Source of the DNA: Rufibacter sp. XAAS-G3-1
Lineage (GTDB): Bacteria; Bacteroidota; Bacteroidia; Cytophagales; Hymenobacteraceae
Assembly (NCBI RefSeq): GCF_013623775.1
Contig: NZ_JABFAM010000003.1
Coordinates: 1-64,000, forward strand
Reading direction: 5' to 3'
DNA: 64,000 nt
This document shows, piece by piece, positions 7,384 through 14,966 of this stretch. Positions within the stretch are counted from its first letter, which is position 1, and every line of letters begins with the position of its first letter. The position numbers and the translations under genes were made by a program. The notes beneath the pieces are model-generated. The model saw only the letters and a list, made by a program, of their open reading frames with translations. It ran no database searches and was not told the DNA's origin.

Positions 7384-9585
7384 TTATGCTTTTTCTAGAG
7401 CGGGGTAACTTTTAGGAGATGGAAGCACTTTCTGTTCCTGAAGAAAGCTATTAGGTCGTACTATTACCATTTCCTTTGCATCATCCTGATTTACTGAGCT
7501 AAGAACAGTTTCAATAGGCGCATTGGTAGCTTTTTGAATGCTCTCAAACATAGTTTTATCTGCCTGTTGCCAAACACGGTCTGCTTTTACCGTCAATAAA
7601 ACCAGATCTAGGTGTTTAAATAAAGATACGGGATAGGTATCTTCTAGTACTGCCGGAAACTCTACCAGAACTACGGCATTGTTCAGGTAATCAAATCCAG
7701 CTAAGTCACTTATGGAGGCATCTGTTAACACACCCTGAAGTGGAGCATAGAAATTGGTGTGGGCGTCAGGACTGATCATCCCCTTATGACTTTCAGGATA
7801 TAAGACCTGGGTTTCGATACCCATTGAAATCAGGTTACTAGCCAAAGCATTGCAAAGCTCGGTTTTGCCTTCACCTGACATGCTACTTAATACCCCCACT
7901 ACAAAAGGCCCTGAATTTGTTTTCTGCCCCATCTTAAGAATAAGCTGGCGGGCAAGATGGTCTTCGGCTCTTTGGGCAAGTTGTAAGTGCTTAGAGTTTG
8001 ACGTATCTGTGGCAGGCAAAATCCCAAAAACAGGATACTGCATTTTTCTGGCTGCAACAGAGGGCTTCCGTAATGATTGGTCTAGTAAAGCGTTGGCCAA
8101 TAAGGCTCCTAAGGTTAAGAGAAACACACTAAATGAACCGAACAGGACAAGAAGTAAACGTGTAAAGATGGCTGGGCTACTTGGCTGGAAAGGCGGATCA
8201 ACCACCTTAAGTTGTGAGGTAAGCTCAATATTCTGCTGGTTTAACTTACTTTCTTTTAATCCGTCTAATTGGGCCAAGTACTCCTTCTCCGCTAGATCTA
8301 CCTCTCTGATCAATCTCTTATTCTCTCCGCCCAAAGGCAAAAGTTTGGTATACTCTTGCGCATACTCTCCTTTTTGCTTGTTCACCAAACTCAATTTGCT
8401 TCTTAATTCCTCAACTAAGAAGGTAGCCCTAACCCAATCCGTTAGCACAGATCCCATTGGCATTCCTTCATTAGAACGGGTGTTGGCATAATGCTTATCA
8501 ACTGAGTTCAACATCTTTTCAGAAAGCTCATCGGCCTCATTCCTTAAAGCCGTCAGTCTGTTGGATTGAGCGCTACTGGTATTGCCTCTATTCAATAATT
8601 CAAGTTCAGCAATTTGCGTCTGGACATTTGAAAGCCTGTTTTTAAGCCTCAGCACTTCTTGGCTATACAAGTTTGGCACCCCTCTGGATTTCATGCTTTG
8701 CTCAAGGGAACGCAAAGTGGCCAGTGCTCCTGCGTATTCAGTCTCCAGATCATTGTACTTACCAAGTAAAGTATTCTTCTCAGAGGCAGTATTCTCCACT
8801 TGGGAGTTGTAATCAATAATTCCGTTTGCTTTTTGGAAAGCAAGCAAATTCGCTTCTGCTACTTTTAGCTTTTGTAATGAGTTATTAGAAGCAGTAGTAA
8901 AATAATCAACCACAGACTCAGATTGAGCAGTATGCAGATTCTTTTGCTTATCTATAAAAAGTTGGGTTAGAATCTCTAGTGCATTCTTACACAAAGCCGG
9001 ATCAGTAGAGGTAAAAGAAATTTGCAAGAGGTCACTATCACTAATCCGTTTAGCTTCAATCGCTGATTTAGTATCTTCAGAAGCTGACATTGCACCAGAA
9101 TAATCAAATTCATCTGAATGAAGAATGTCCCGGATCACGTTTTTCTTACTTACATTATAGTAACTAGACAAGTTCTGAGCTGTCTCTTTAACAGTTGCAC
9201 CTACTAATTTACTTTTGAGTGAGGCGGGTACGGCTTCCTGCAACTTTTCATAAGAGTTCTCTTTTACTACATTGGGGTCATGGGCTTTTAGCATCAGGTG
9301 AGAAGCTAAAAGATGAAAACCCAATTGTTTTCTGATATCCCTGGAGTCTATGATAGAGATTAAGTTAGCAAAAGCATTAACAGCTGCTTTGTGTTGGTTA
9401 TTATTTGCCGAAACGCTGTTAAGATCATACCCTGTTGCTATGCCGGTATAAATAGTGGTATAGGATGTATACTCATCATCATTATCTTTGACAAAGAAAT
9501 AGATAGATGCCGCAGTAACTGAAGTCACTGCAACGAGCAAAAACCAGTTACGGCGTATAATTTTAAAAATTTCTGTTAGTTTCAT
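7384..9585 (-). CDS. Wzz/GumC-type polysaccharide co-polymerase with degenerate P-loop domain
   Basis: The protein has 733 residues. A Wzz domain starts at the N-terminus (membrane helix about residues 14-32), a long periplasmic region with coiled coils covers about 200-450, a second membrane helix lies near 475-500, and the C-terminus (about 555-733) is a BY-kinase/CpsD-like P-loop domain. Walker A is recognisable (SSMSGEGKTE). The Walker A' region reads TQVLYPESHKG instead of a DxD-type strand, and Walker B reads VVLVEFP instead of the usual hydrophobic-D-x-P. No C-terminal tyrosine cluster is present (one Tyr near the end). It should control chain length or export; kinase activity is doubtful. 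Confidence 0.85.
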   Translation of the reverse strand: MKLTEIFKIIRRNWFLLVAVTSVTAASIYFFVKDNDDEYTSYTTIYTGIATGYDLNSVSANNNQHKAAVNAFANLISIIDSRDIRKQLGFHLLASHLMLKAHDPNVVKENSYEKLQEAVPASLKSKLVGATVKETAQNLSSYYNVSKKNVIRDILHSDEFDYSGAMSASEDTKSAIEAKRISDSDLLQISFTSTDPALCKNALEILTQLFIDKQKNLHTAQSESVVDYFTTASNNSLQKLKVAEANLLAFQKANGIIDYNSQVENTASEKNTLLGKYNDLETEYAGALATLRSLEQSMKSRGVPNLYSQEVLRLKNRLSNVQTQIAELELLNRGNTSSAQSNRLTALRNEADELSEKMLNSVDKHYANTRSNEGMPMGSVLTDWVRATFLVEELRSKLSLVNKQKGEYAQEYTKLLPLGGENKRLIREVDLAEKEYLAQLDGLKESKLNQQNIELTSQLKVVDPPFQPSSPAIFTRLLLVLFGSFSVFLLTLGALLANALLDQSLRKPSVAARKMQYPVFGILPATDTSNSKHLQLAQRAEDHLARQLILKMGQKTNSGPFVVGVLSSMSGEGKTELCNALASNLISMGIETQVLYPESHKGMISPDAHTNFYAPLQGVLTDASISDLAGFDYLNNAVVLVEFPAVLEDTYPVSLFKHLDLVLLTVKADRVWQQADKTMFESIQKATNAPIETVLSSVNQDDAKEMVIVRPNSFLQEQKVLPSPKSYPALEKA

Positions 9586-10325
9586 TTGCTTTTTATTAAG
9601 TCTATTAATCTCGTTCCAATTGCCTCTTCCATCATCATAAGCGTGGTCTCGTAGTTTACCTTAGCTGATTGCAAGGCCACTGCCGTGCTGGTATATGCCT
9701 GTTGCACACTTGACATAGCATCAATCAGAATATCTCCACTTTTAAATTGTTTCTCAGCAAGTTTATTTGTTACCACTGCCGATTGGTACGCTTGCTGCTG
9801 AAGTTCTAACTGTGATTTTGCCAGCACAATATTTTGGTAGAGGGTAATCACTTGTTGCCTTATTTGTTTCTCGGCAACCTTTCTACTTCCCTCAACCTGT
9901 GCGATAGCCAAATCCTGTTTCTTAATGAGATTATGTCTGCTAAGAAGTTGCCCTAAAGGCAATGCTACTGTAAAACCCATCGTATACCTTGCCCGCAAAG
10001 GAGAGTCAAAAGCATTGAAAGAATTGACTGCCTCGCCAGCGAATCCAAAGTTCTCCCATGTACCATATTGGTAGGCTGAGTTCAAAGCAAAGTTGCTATA
10101 GAAGCTTTTGCGAACAATTTTTCGTTCTTCCTGGGCCATTAGCTTGGCTGCATCCATATTCTCCAACTCTGCGGCATTAGCAATGGCCGCATCAATTAAG
10201 ATAGGGAGTGCATATTCAGAATGGAAAAGCTTTATTTCCCAGCTGGCTCCCTGAGGGGGGGTGGTTTGGGCAAAGGCCATCAGACCATTTAAGACTAGGA
10301 AAATTGCAAGTGAAAGTTTTTTCAT
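9582..10325 (-). CDS. Short TolC-family outer membrane protein
   Basis: I place the start at the ATG at 10325, which gives a clean signal peptide (MKKLSLAIFLVLNGLMAFAQ); an ATG at 10334 would add three residues. The mature ~227 residues are helical and heptad-rich, with a segment at about 120-210 (RQQVITLYQNIVLAKSQLEL) that matches one OEP/TolC repeat. Typical TolC proteins have two such repeats and 420-480 residues, so this is about half-size. It overlaps the co-polymerase gene by 4 bp. In this cluster, which shows no Wza/OPX gene, it is the only candidate for the outer-membrane step of export. Confidence 0.72.
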   Translation of the reverse strand: MKKLSLAIFLVLNGLMAFAQTTPPQGASWEIKLFHSEYALPILIDAAIANAAELENMDAAKLMAQEERKIVRKSFYSNFALNSAYQYGTWENFGFAGEAVNSFNAFDSPLRARYTMGFTVALPLGQLLSRHNLIKKQDLAIAQVEGSRKVAEKQIRQQVITLYQNIVLAKSQLELQQQAYQSAVVTNKLAEKQFKSGDILIDAMSSVQQAYTSTAVALQSAKVNYETTLMMMEEAIGTRLIDLIKSK

Positions 10326-10336
10326 ATACGGCATTA

Positions 10337-11500
10337 TTAAACATTTTCTTTTTGAAACATTGCAGGAACAGTTTTTAGAAGGATATACAGGTCTTTCCTG
10401 AAAGAGAACTTCTGGGCATATTCAATATCCAAGGCCTTCCGCTCAGACTCTGACATATTTCCTTTGCCACGCTTACTTACCTGCCACAAACCGGTGATGC
10501 CGGCTGGCGCAATAAATCGGGCGGCGTATTCGTCAGTAGTTATTTTTTCAGCTTCGTAAATGGGCAATGGTCTATTACCTACAATAGACATGTCCCCTCT
10601 GAGCACATTATACAATTGCGGTAATTCATCAATGCTGGTATTTCTAAGAAACATTCCTAAACGGGTAATTCTTGGATCATTCGCAATCTTTATAAAGGCA
10701 GCACCGGCCTTATTCTTCTTTGATTCTATATAGTGTTGCTCACAAATCAGTTTTCCGCGCTCGTCTATCAATTGGTTTGCACATCCTGAACCGCTTTCTA
10801 AGCAGGCAGAACAAAGCGTATATCCTTCTTCTTCCTTGCTTTCACCAACCGGAACCTGGTACTGATTGAATACCTTGATGGAGTCAAGCAGTTGATCTGC
10901 ATCTTGGCGCATAGATCTAAATTTCCAGAACTTAAATATCTTGAAGCCAGTCCCTACTCTGTAAGAATAGTAAAAAGCAGGGCCTTTAGATTCAAGTTTA
11001 ATGAGAAGCGTTATCACTAACAGAATGGGAGAGAGACAGATCAAGGCTGTTGAAGCCACCACTATATCAAATACTCTTTTGCCCAGTGGATATTTGTAAG
11101 CGAAAACACTATTACTTTTCGGGTCAATGTCCATTTTTTTGGCTTTAGCCAAATAGTTTATTCTTGTGATTAATTTTTCCTTGTCTGGATTTTGGTAAAA
11201 AATATCAGAGACCCCTGCAGACATTAACATTCTTTGCAAGGTGGGCGGAACCGGACTATTTGCTAACCAGATCATTGGAATAGTCAACCCCCATTTATCC
11301 TTTACGGCTCTTAGTAAATTAACCCCTAAAGGGGAGCCTGGCATTGCCGCATTTATGATAATATCATAGTGCGCTCCATTTTCCAGTGATTGTAAAAAGA
11401 GTTTAGGGTTATCAAAATGCGTTATCTCTATGTTCTGGCCAAACTCAGCCTCAAACTTAATAGCTTCCTGACAGTCCGGTGAAAGATAAATAACCCGCAT
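10337..11500 (-). CDS. Initiating sugar transferase fused to a pseudo-receiver domain
   Basis: The protein has 387 residues. Residues 1-120 have the length and strand pattern of a response-regulator receiver, but the phosphoacceptor position is Asn50 (IIINAAMPG) and the usual KP(F/Y) switch is replaced by YQNPD. Residues ~130-387 are a WbaP/PglC-like phosphoglycosyl transferase: KRVFDIVVASTALICLSPIL is the membrane re-entrant helix, KFWKFRSM and NDPRITRLG are catalytic blocks, and IDELPQLYNVLRGDMSIVGNR and GITGLWQVSKRG close the domain. A Cys-rich insertion (C230, C233, C240, C253, H256) interrupts the catalytic core. It should start the repeat unit on undecaprenyl phosphate. Confidence 0.88.
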   Translation of the reverse strand: MRVIYLSPDCQEAIKFEAEFGQNIEITHFDNPKLFLQSLENGAHYDIIINAAMPGSPLGVNLLRAVKDKWGLTIPMIWLANSPVPPTLQRMLMSAGVSDIFYQNPDKEKLITRINYLAKAKKMDIDPKSNSVFAYKYPLGKRVFDIVVASTALICLSPILLVITLLIKLESKGPAFYYSYRVGTGFKIFKFWKFRSMRQDADQLLDSIKVFNQYQVPVGESKEEEGYTLCSACLESGSGCANQLIDERGKLICEQHYIESKKNKAGAAFIKIANDPRITRLGMFLRNTSIDELPQLYNVLRGDMSIVGNRPLPIYEAEKITTDEYAARFIAPAGITGLWQVSKRGKGNMSESERKALDIEYAQKFSFRKDLYILLKTVPAMFQKENV

Positions 11501-11512
11501 GTTCTTAATACC

Positions 11513-11902
11513 TTAAGAAATCTTTACCCTTTTCAGAACATTCTTAATTCTTATCTCTAATTCTTCGGGATTGAAAGGCTTTATCATATAGTCATCTGCA
11601 CCGCTCTTGAGACAAAGAATCTTATTTTTTGACTCTTCTTTACCAGACAACATTACCAATGGGATATCTCTAAATAGCGTGCTTGCCCTTAATTGTCTAA
11701 TAAAATCTAACCCATTCATGTAGGGCATTTCAAAGTCAGCAACTATAGCATCTACATGGTAACCTTCTTCTAACCAAGCCATAGCTTCTTTCCCATTCGA
11801 TTTTACCACCACCTGATAAGCTTTGGAGAAGTAATGTTCCAGTATCAATCCTATGGTAGGTTCATCGTCTACAATTAGTATACACTGTTTCATTTTTATC
11901 AT
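11513..11902 (-). CDS. Single-domain response regulator (CheY-like)
   Basis: The protein has 129 residues and consists only of a receiver domain. It has the acidic pair (IVDDEP), the phosphoacceptor D56 in VADFEMPYMNG, the conserved Ser in MLSGKEE and the Lys of MIKPFNPEEL, so it looks phosphorylatable. There is no output domain. The next gene, 12 bp downstream, encodes the sugar transferase with the pseudo-receiver, so a protein-protein role at the initiation step is plausible. An in-frame ATG at 11893 is an alternative start. It is the first gene of the cluster. Confidence 0.9.
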   Translation of the reverse strand: MIKMKQCILIVDDEPTIGLILEHYFSKAYQVVVKSNGKEAMAWLEEGYHVDAIVADFEMPYMNGLDFIRQLRASTLFRDIPLVMLSGKEESKNKILCLKSGADDYMIKPFNPEELEIRIKNVLKRVKIS

Positions 11903-11916
11903 TTTTAGATAGACTA

Positions 11917-11932
11917 TGAAATTACCATGCCA
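11917..11932 (-). promoter_or_regulatory. Possible sigma-54 promoter for the polysaccharide cluster
   Basis: Read on the minus strand the site is TGGCATGGTAATTTCA, against the sigma-54 consensus TGGCAC-N5-TTGCA. Spacing is exact and the -24 GG is present; the -12 element reads TTTCA, missing the usual G of GC. The site ends 15 bp before the ATG at 11902 (24 bp before the alternative ATG at 11893), so the short leader would fit better with the later start. A sigma-54 activator is encoded at 14967-16349. The -12 mismatch keeps confidence low. Confidence 0.35.
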
Positions 11933-12220
11933 ATCTCAATAATATCTTAAATAATAGCATTTGAGTGAAATATCTAAAACTTAGCGCCAACCATATTCCC
12001 ATTATGGGAAGCACTACTCCATTCTGGGAGCAGTTTGATTAGATAGAACTTTACATGAATATTAGGTAAACAGTATATCCAAAGACCTGCAGCCGTTTTA
12101 AGAAGAAATGGAGAGTATAGAGCAATGCATGACAGGTATAATGTTTGTGTTTTATTTTATATCTGGATAAAAAGAAGTAATTTATTTTAAATTGATAAAA
12201 TAACCTAAGCCTCAAATATA

Positions 12221-12422
12221 GAAGCTGTTTAGAGTTTTATGCCTGTTTTCATAAAAACAGCCTAAAAACGGCGGTATAAACAGATGCTTTTGCCACTGCC
12301 AGATAAACCTCCTGTTTTTGGCCTGTCTTCATAAAAATAGCCTAAAAACGATGACATAAATGGGCACTTGCACCAGAGAAATTACTTTAAATGTTGGTTA
12401 ATGAAAAACTCTAAACAGGTTC
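12221..12422 (-). repeat. ~202-bp terminal-inverted-repeat element, right copy (inverted)
   Basis: Its reverse complement starts GAACCTGTTTAGAGTTT and ends AAACTCTAAACAGCTTC, matching the element at 125-327 in length (202 against 203 bp), termini and the order of its two internal hairpins. It separates the polysaccharide cluster from the kinase-like gene and ends 4 bp before that gene's stop codon. The remaining gap 11933-12220 is A+T-rich, with no gene that I can see. Confidence 0.75.
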
Positions 12423-12426
12423 ATTC

Positions 12427-14307
12427 TTACTTAATAGTTTCTAATTCCTTAGAGAAAACATCAATTACTTTTTGGGTTGTATCTTTTACAATTACTATTA
12501 ATTTGGTTAACTCAGAAAGGTTTGTTCTCGTGTTTGAAAGCTCTTCCACTTTTTTCATTGCTTCGGCAGCTTTAACAACTTTGATGTTGCCATAGGTTGA
12601 TTTCAGGCTATGGGCAATGAGTGCGACCGTTTCCCATTCCTGCCGATGAACAGCATGGGACAACTTTGAAATCTGACCTGGCACTATGTCTATAAATAAC
12701 TTCTGCATTTTCCTGATAAACACAGCGTCATCTGCCATGTTTCCTAGTCCCGAGAAATCAAACAATGGAGGCTCCTGTTCTATCTCCTTATTCCGTATTT
12801 GCTGCTGCTCTCTTGCATAATGCCCGGTATTCTTGGAAATACAAAGGTATAGATCAAAAGCATGGTACGGCTTTCTCAAATAATCAGTAAAGCCTACTTC
12901 TCTGTACTTTTCAATATCCGTATCATTGGTGCTAGACGTAAATGCCACAATGGGGGTAAACTGATTCAGACTACCGGATTTACGAATCAATGCGACTGTC
13001 TCAAAGGCATTAACCCCAGGATTTTCTGTATCTACCAATATTAGATCATAGCTTACGTGTGCTGCCAGCTTAACTCCTTCTTCCCCGCTCTTAGCTATGG
13101 CCACGGAGGTGTTCCAGTGTTGGATTTGGCGTTTGATTAGTTCCTGGCTGCTTTCACTGGCATCAACTAAGAGTAGATTTAACGTATCTGATTGCTCAGA
13201 ATGGAGCACCTTATCATACTGTGGGCTTTTATTTTGCTCAGCAAGTAGATTCTGCATAATAGGAAAAGGAAGGATAAACTCAATACTTTTTCCTTGGCCG
13301 TCTGATTCCTCAAGCCACACTTTACCACCCTGTAAGTCAATAAGTTTTTTGCAGGTATACACCCCTAAATCAATGCCATTCCTTTTGTATTTGTTGTGCG
13401 CCTGCTGCGTATTCTCTGAGTTGAATAACTTTGATAAGACCTCGGCATTCTGATCAAGACCTATGTTATGAATTGAAAACTGCAGGTACAACGTATCTTC
13501 TAGTTTCTCTTTCTGAAAAACCGATAATTGCACCTCTTTGGTCTTTGTATACCTTATGGCACATTTGATAATCTTAACCAGGACTAAATCTAAGTAAACA
13601 GGATTAACTTCTACAAGAGGCAGTTTTACCAATGGTTCTGTAAACTTAATATTTACCCCCTGTTCTGCGGCTTTAGAAGTTAAGGATTGAATAATCCTTC
13701 CCATGAAAGGGACAACATCCACAACTTCGGAAGTTGAATCCAGGACTCCTGCTTCAACTCTGGCATACTCAAGAACATCTTTGGGGACATCTAAAAGGTA
13801 ATCAGAAATGGACAGAACCGAATTCAAATAACGTTTTTGATCTTTGCTTATGAAAGTCTGCTTGAGAAGCCTAACCAAGCTAATGATGGCATTGACTGGA
13901 GCCTCTAATTCACTGCTTACATCTGCAAGGAATTTCTCTTTGGCCGCAAAGGAGTCTTCGGCCACCTGGATGGTTTCCTTAAGATTTGTAATTTCTGAAG
14001 AGGTAGAGAACAGACAACGCTCCCCATTTTGCTGAACAATCGGCTTTTTTACGGTGAGGTACCAGGCGCCGCTCCCGTCTGCGAGTTTATAGAATTCCTC
14101 TATTTCGCTTATCTCATCTGAGCAAAGCACTTCCAGATCTCTATCACAGGAGAAATCAAAATCTAATGCTCCTTTTTCAAGCAGTTGTGCCAGGCTACAT
14201 CCATTCAATAAAGCATAAGCGGTGTTAGCCCATATGATTCTCCCTTGTGAATCTTTTATATAGGTTGGGTTGGGGCTCTCCTCGAAAATCTGATCAATAA
14301 ACTGCAT
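12427..14307 (-). CDS. PAS / degenerate histidine-kinase / receiver / HPt protein
   Basis: I start at the ATG at 14307 (MQFIDQIFEESPNPTYIKDS); the open frame reaches 14427 but that extension has no conserved sequence. Length is 626 residues. A PAS domain (1-110) is followed by a HisKA-like helix in which the phosphoacceptor His is Ser132 (DVSSELEAP instead of xMSHELRTP). The ATPase-like domain has KCAIRYT at the N-box, HNIGLD for DxGxG and GIDLGV for GTGLGL, so catalysis looks lost. The receiver (about 405-525; LVDTENPG, LRKPY) and the HPt domain (about 540-620; H566 in AHSLKS) are intact. It may pass phosphate from another kinase. Confidence 0.85.
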   Translation of the reverse strand: MQFIDQIFEESPNPTYIKDSQGRIIWANTAYALLNGCSLAQLLEKGALDFDFSCDRDLEVLCSDEISEIEEFYKLADGSGAWYLTVKKPIVQQNGERCLFSTSSEITNLKETIQVAEDSFAAKEKFLADVSSELEAPVNAIISLVRLLKQTFISKDQKRYLNSVLSISDYLLDVPKDVLEYARVEAGVLDSTSEVVDVVPFMGRIIQSLTSKAAEQGVNIKFTEPLVKLPLVEVNPVYLDLVLVKIIKCAIRYTKTKEVQLSVFQKEKLEDTLYLQFSIHNIGLDQNAEVLSKLFNSENTQQAHNKYKRNGIDLGVYTCKKLIDLQGGKVWLEESDGQGKSIEFILPFPIMQNLLAEQNKSPQYDKVLHSEQSDTLNLLLVDASESSQELIKRQIQHWNTSVAIAKSGEEGVKLAAHVSYDLILVDTENPGVNAFETVALIRKSGSLNQFTPIVAFTSSTNDTDIEKYREVGFTDYLRKPYHAFDLYLCISKNTGHYAREQQQIRNKEIEQEPPLFDFSGLGNMADDAVFIRKMQKLFIDIVPGQISKLSHAVHRQEWETVALIAHSLKSTYGNIKVVKAAEAMKKVEELSNTRTNLSELTKLIVIVKDTTQKVIDVFSKELETIK

Positions 14308-14361
14308 ACTATTCAAACAACTATTTCCTCCTGGCCCTCTGTAAACACTTACTCTTATAAT

Positions 14362-14542
14362 GAACCTGCTTAGAGTTTTTGAGATGCCCATTTCTGGGAA
14401 ACTCTCCCCGCGCAAGCGTCCGCTCACACCAGCGTTTTCAGGCTACTTTCAGAAAAACAGCCCGGAAACCGAAAGCATCTGCTAACCTATACACAAGCAG
14501 GCGCTTGCGCCAGATCTAAAACGGAAAACTCTAAAATACCTC
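14362..14542 (+). repeat. Third, shorter copy of the ~202-bp element
   Basis: It starts GAACCTGCTTAGAGTTTTT and ends with the near complement AAAACTCTAAAATACCTC. Inside lie the CGCAAGCGTCCGCT block, a hairpin (GTTTTCAGGCTACTTTC / GAAAAACAGCCCGGAAAC) and CGCTTGCGCCAGA near the right end. It lies in the leader region of the kinase-like gene, 55 bp upstream of its ATG, so it may be transcribed with it. Confidence 0.6.
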
Positions 14543-14709
14543 AAGTTTTACTTTATCATTGAAATGAAAGCAGATGGTATAATTTGATTCAATTCTAGCA
14601 CAAATGGCATTCGTTATAAAGGTATTTTCAGGCTACTTTCTCAAAAACAGCTTAAAAACACACAAGCAAGTTTGCAAAGTAGTGCCTTTGGCTTAGGAGA
14701 ATGCCACTT

Positions 14710-14871
14710 AGAGCTAGTTTAAATTTCATCTTTGCGCTGCAAACGGCCATAGAAAGAACCTGCGTTCGCCTTTTCCTCGCACCGTAGCGCTGCTACGCTG
14801 CTCAAAAAACGCTTTAGCAGAACCTTTCTCTAGCCATTTTCGCTGGCAAACCTCAAATTTAAACAAGCTCT
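14710..14871 (+). repeat. 162-bp fold-back repeat, copy 1
   Basis: The element is bounded by AGAGCTAGTTTAAATTT and AAATTTAAACAAGCTCT. The interior has AAGAACCTGCGTTC near the left and GCAGAACCTTTCTC near the right, which also pair imperfectly, with ACCGTAGCGCTGCTACG at the middle. The whole unit can fold back on itself. It lies downstream of the sigma-54 activator gene. Similar units occur at 19450, 21992 and 58973. The rest of 14543-14966 shows one more small hairpin near 14630-14660 and no gene. Confidence 0.8.
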
Positions 14872-14966
14872 TGAAAGAAGTTATATATCACGTACCTTAA
14901 AGCCTTATTACCAGCGAGCCGTCATTTTATTTAGCAGATTAGAAAGCCCCACTGACATCTATCGCC

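Noticed and set aside
14308-14427. N-terminal extension of the PAS/kinase-like gene
   Set aside because: The 40 extra codons overlap the third ~202-bp element and have no PAS or other conserved sequence; the ATG at 14307 directly precedes the PAS domain.
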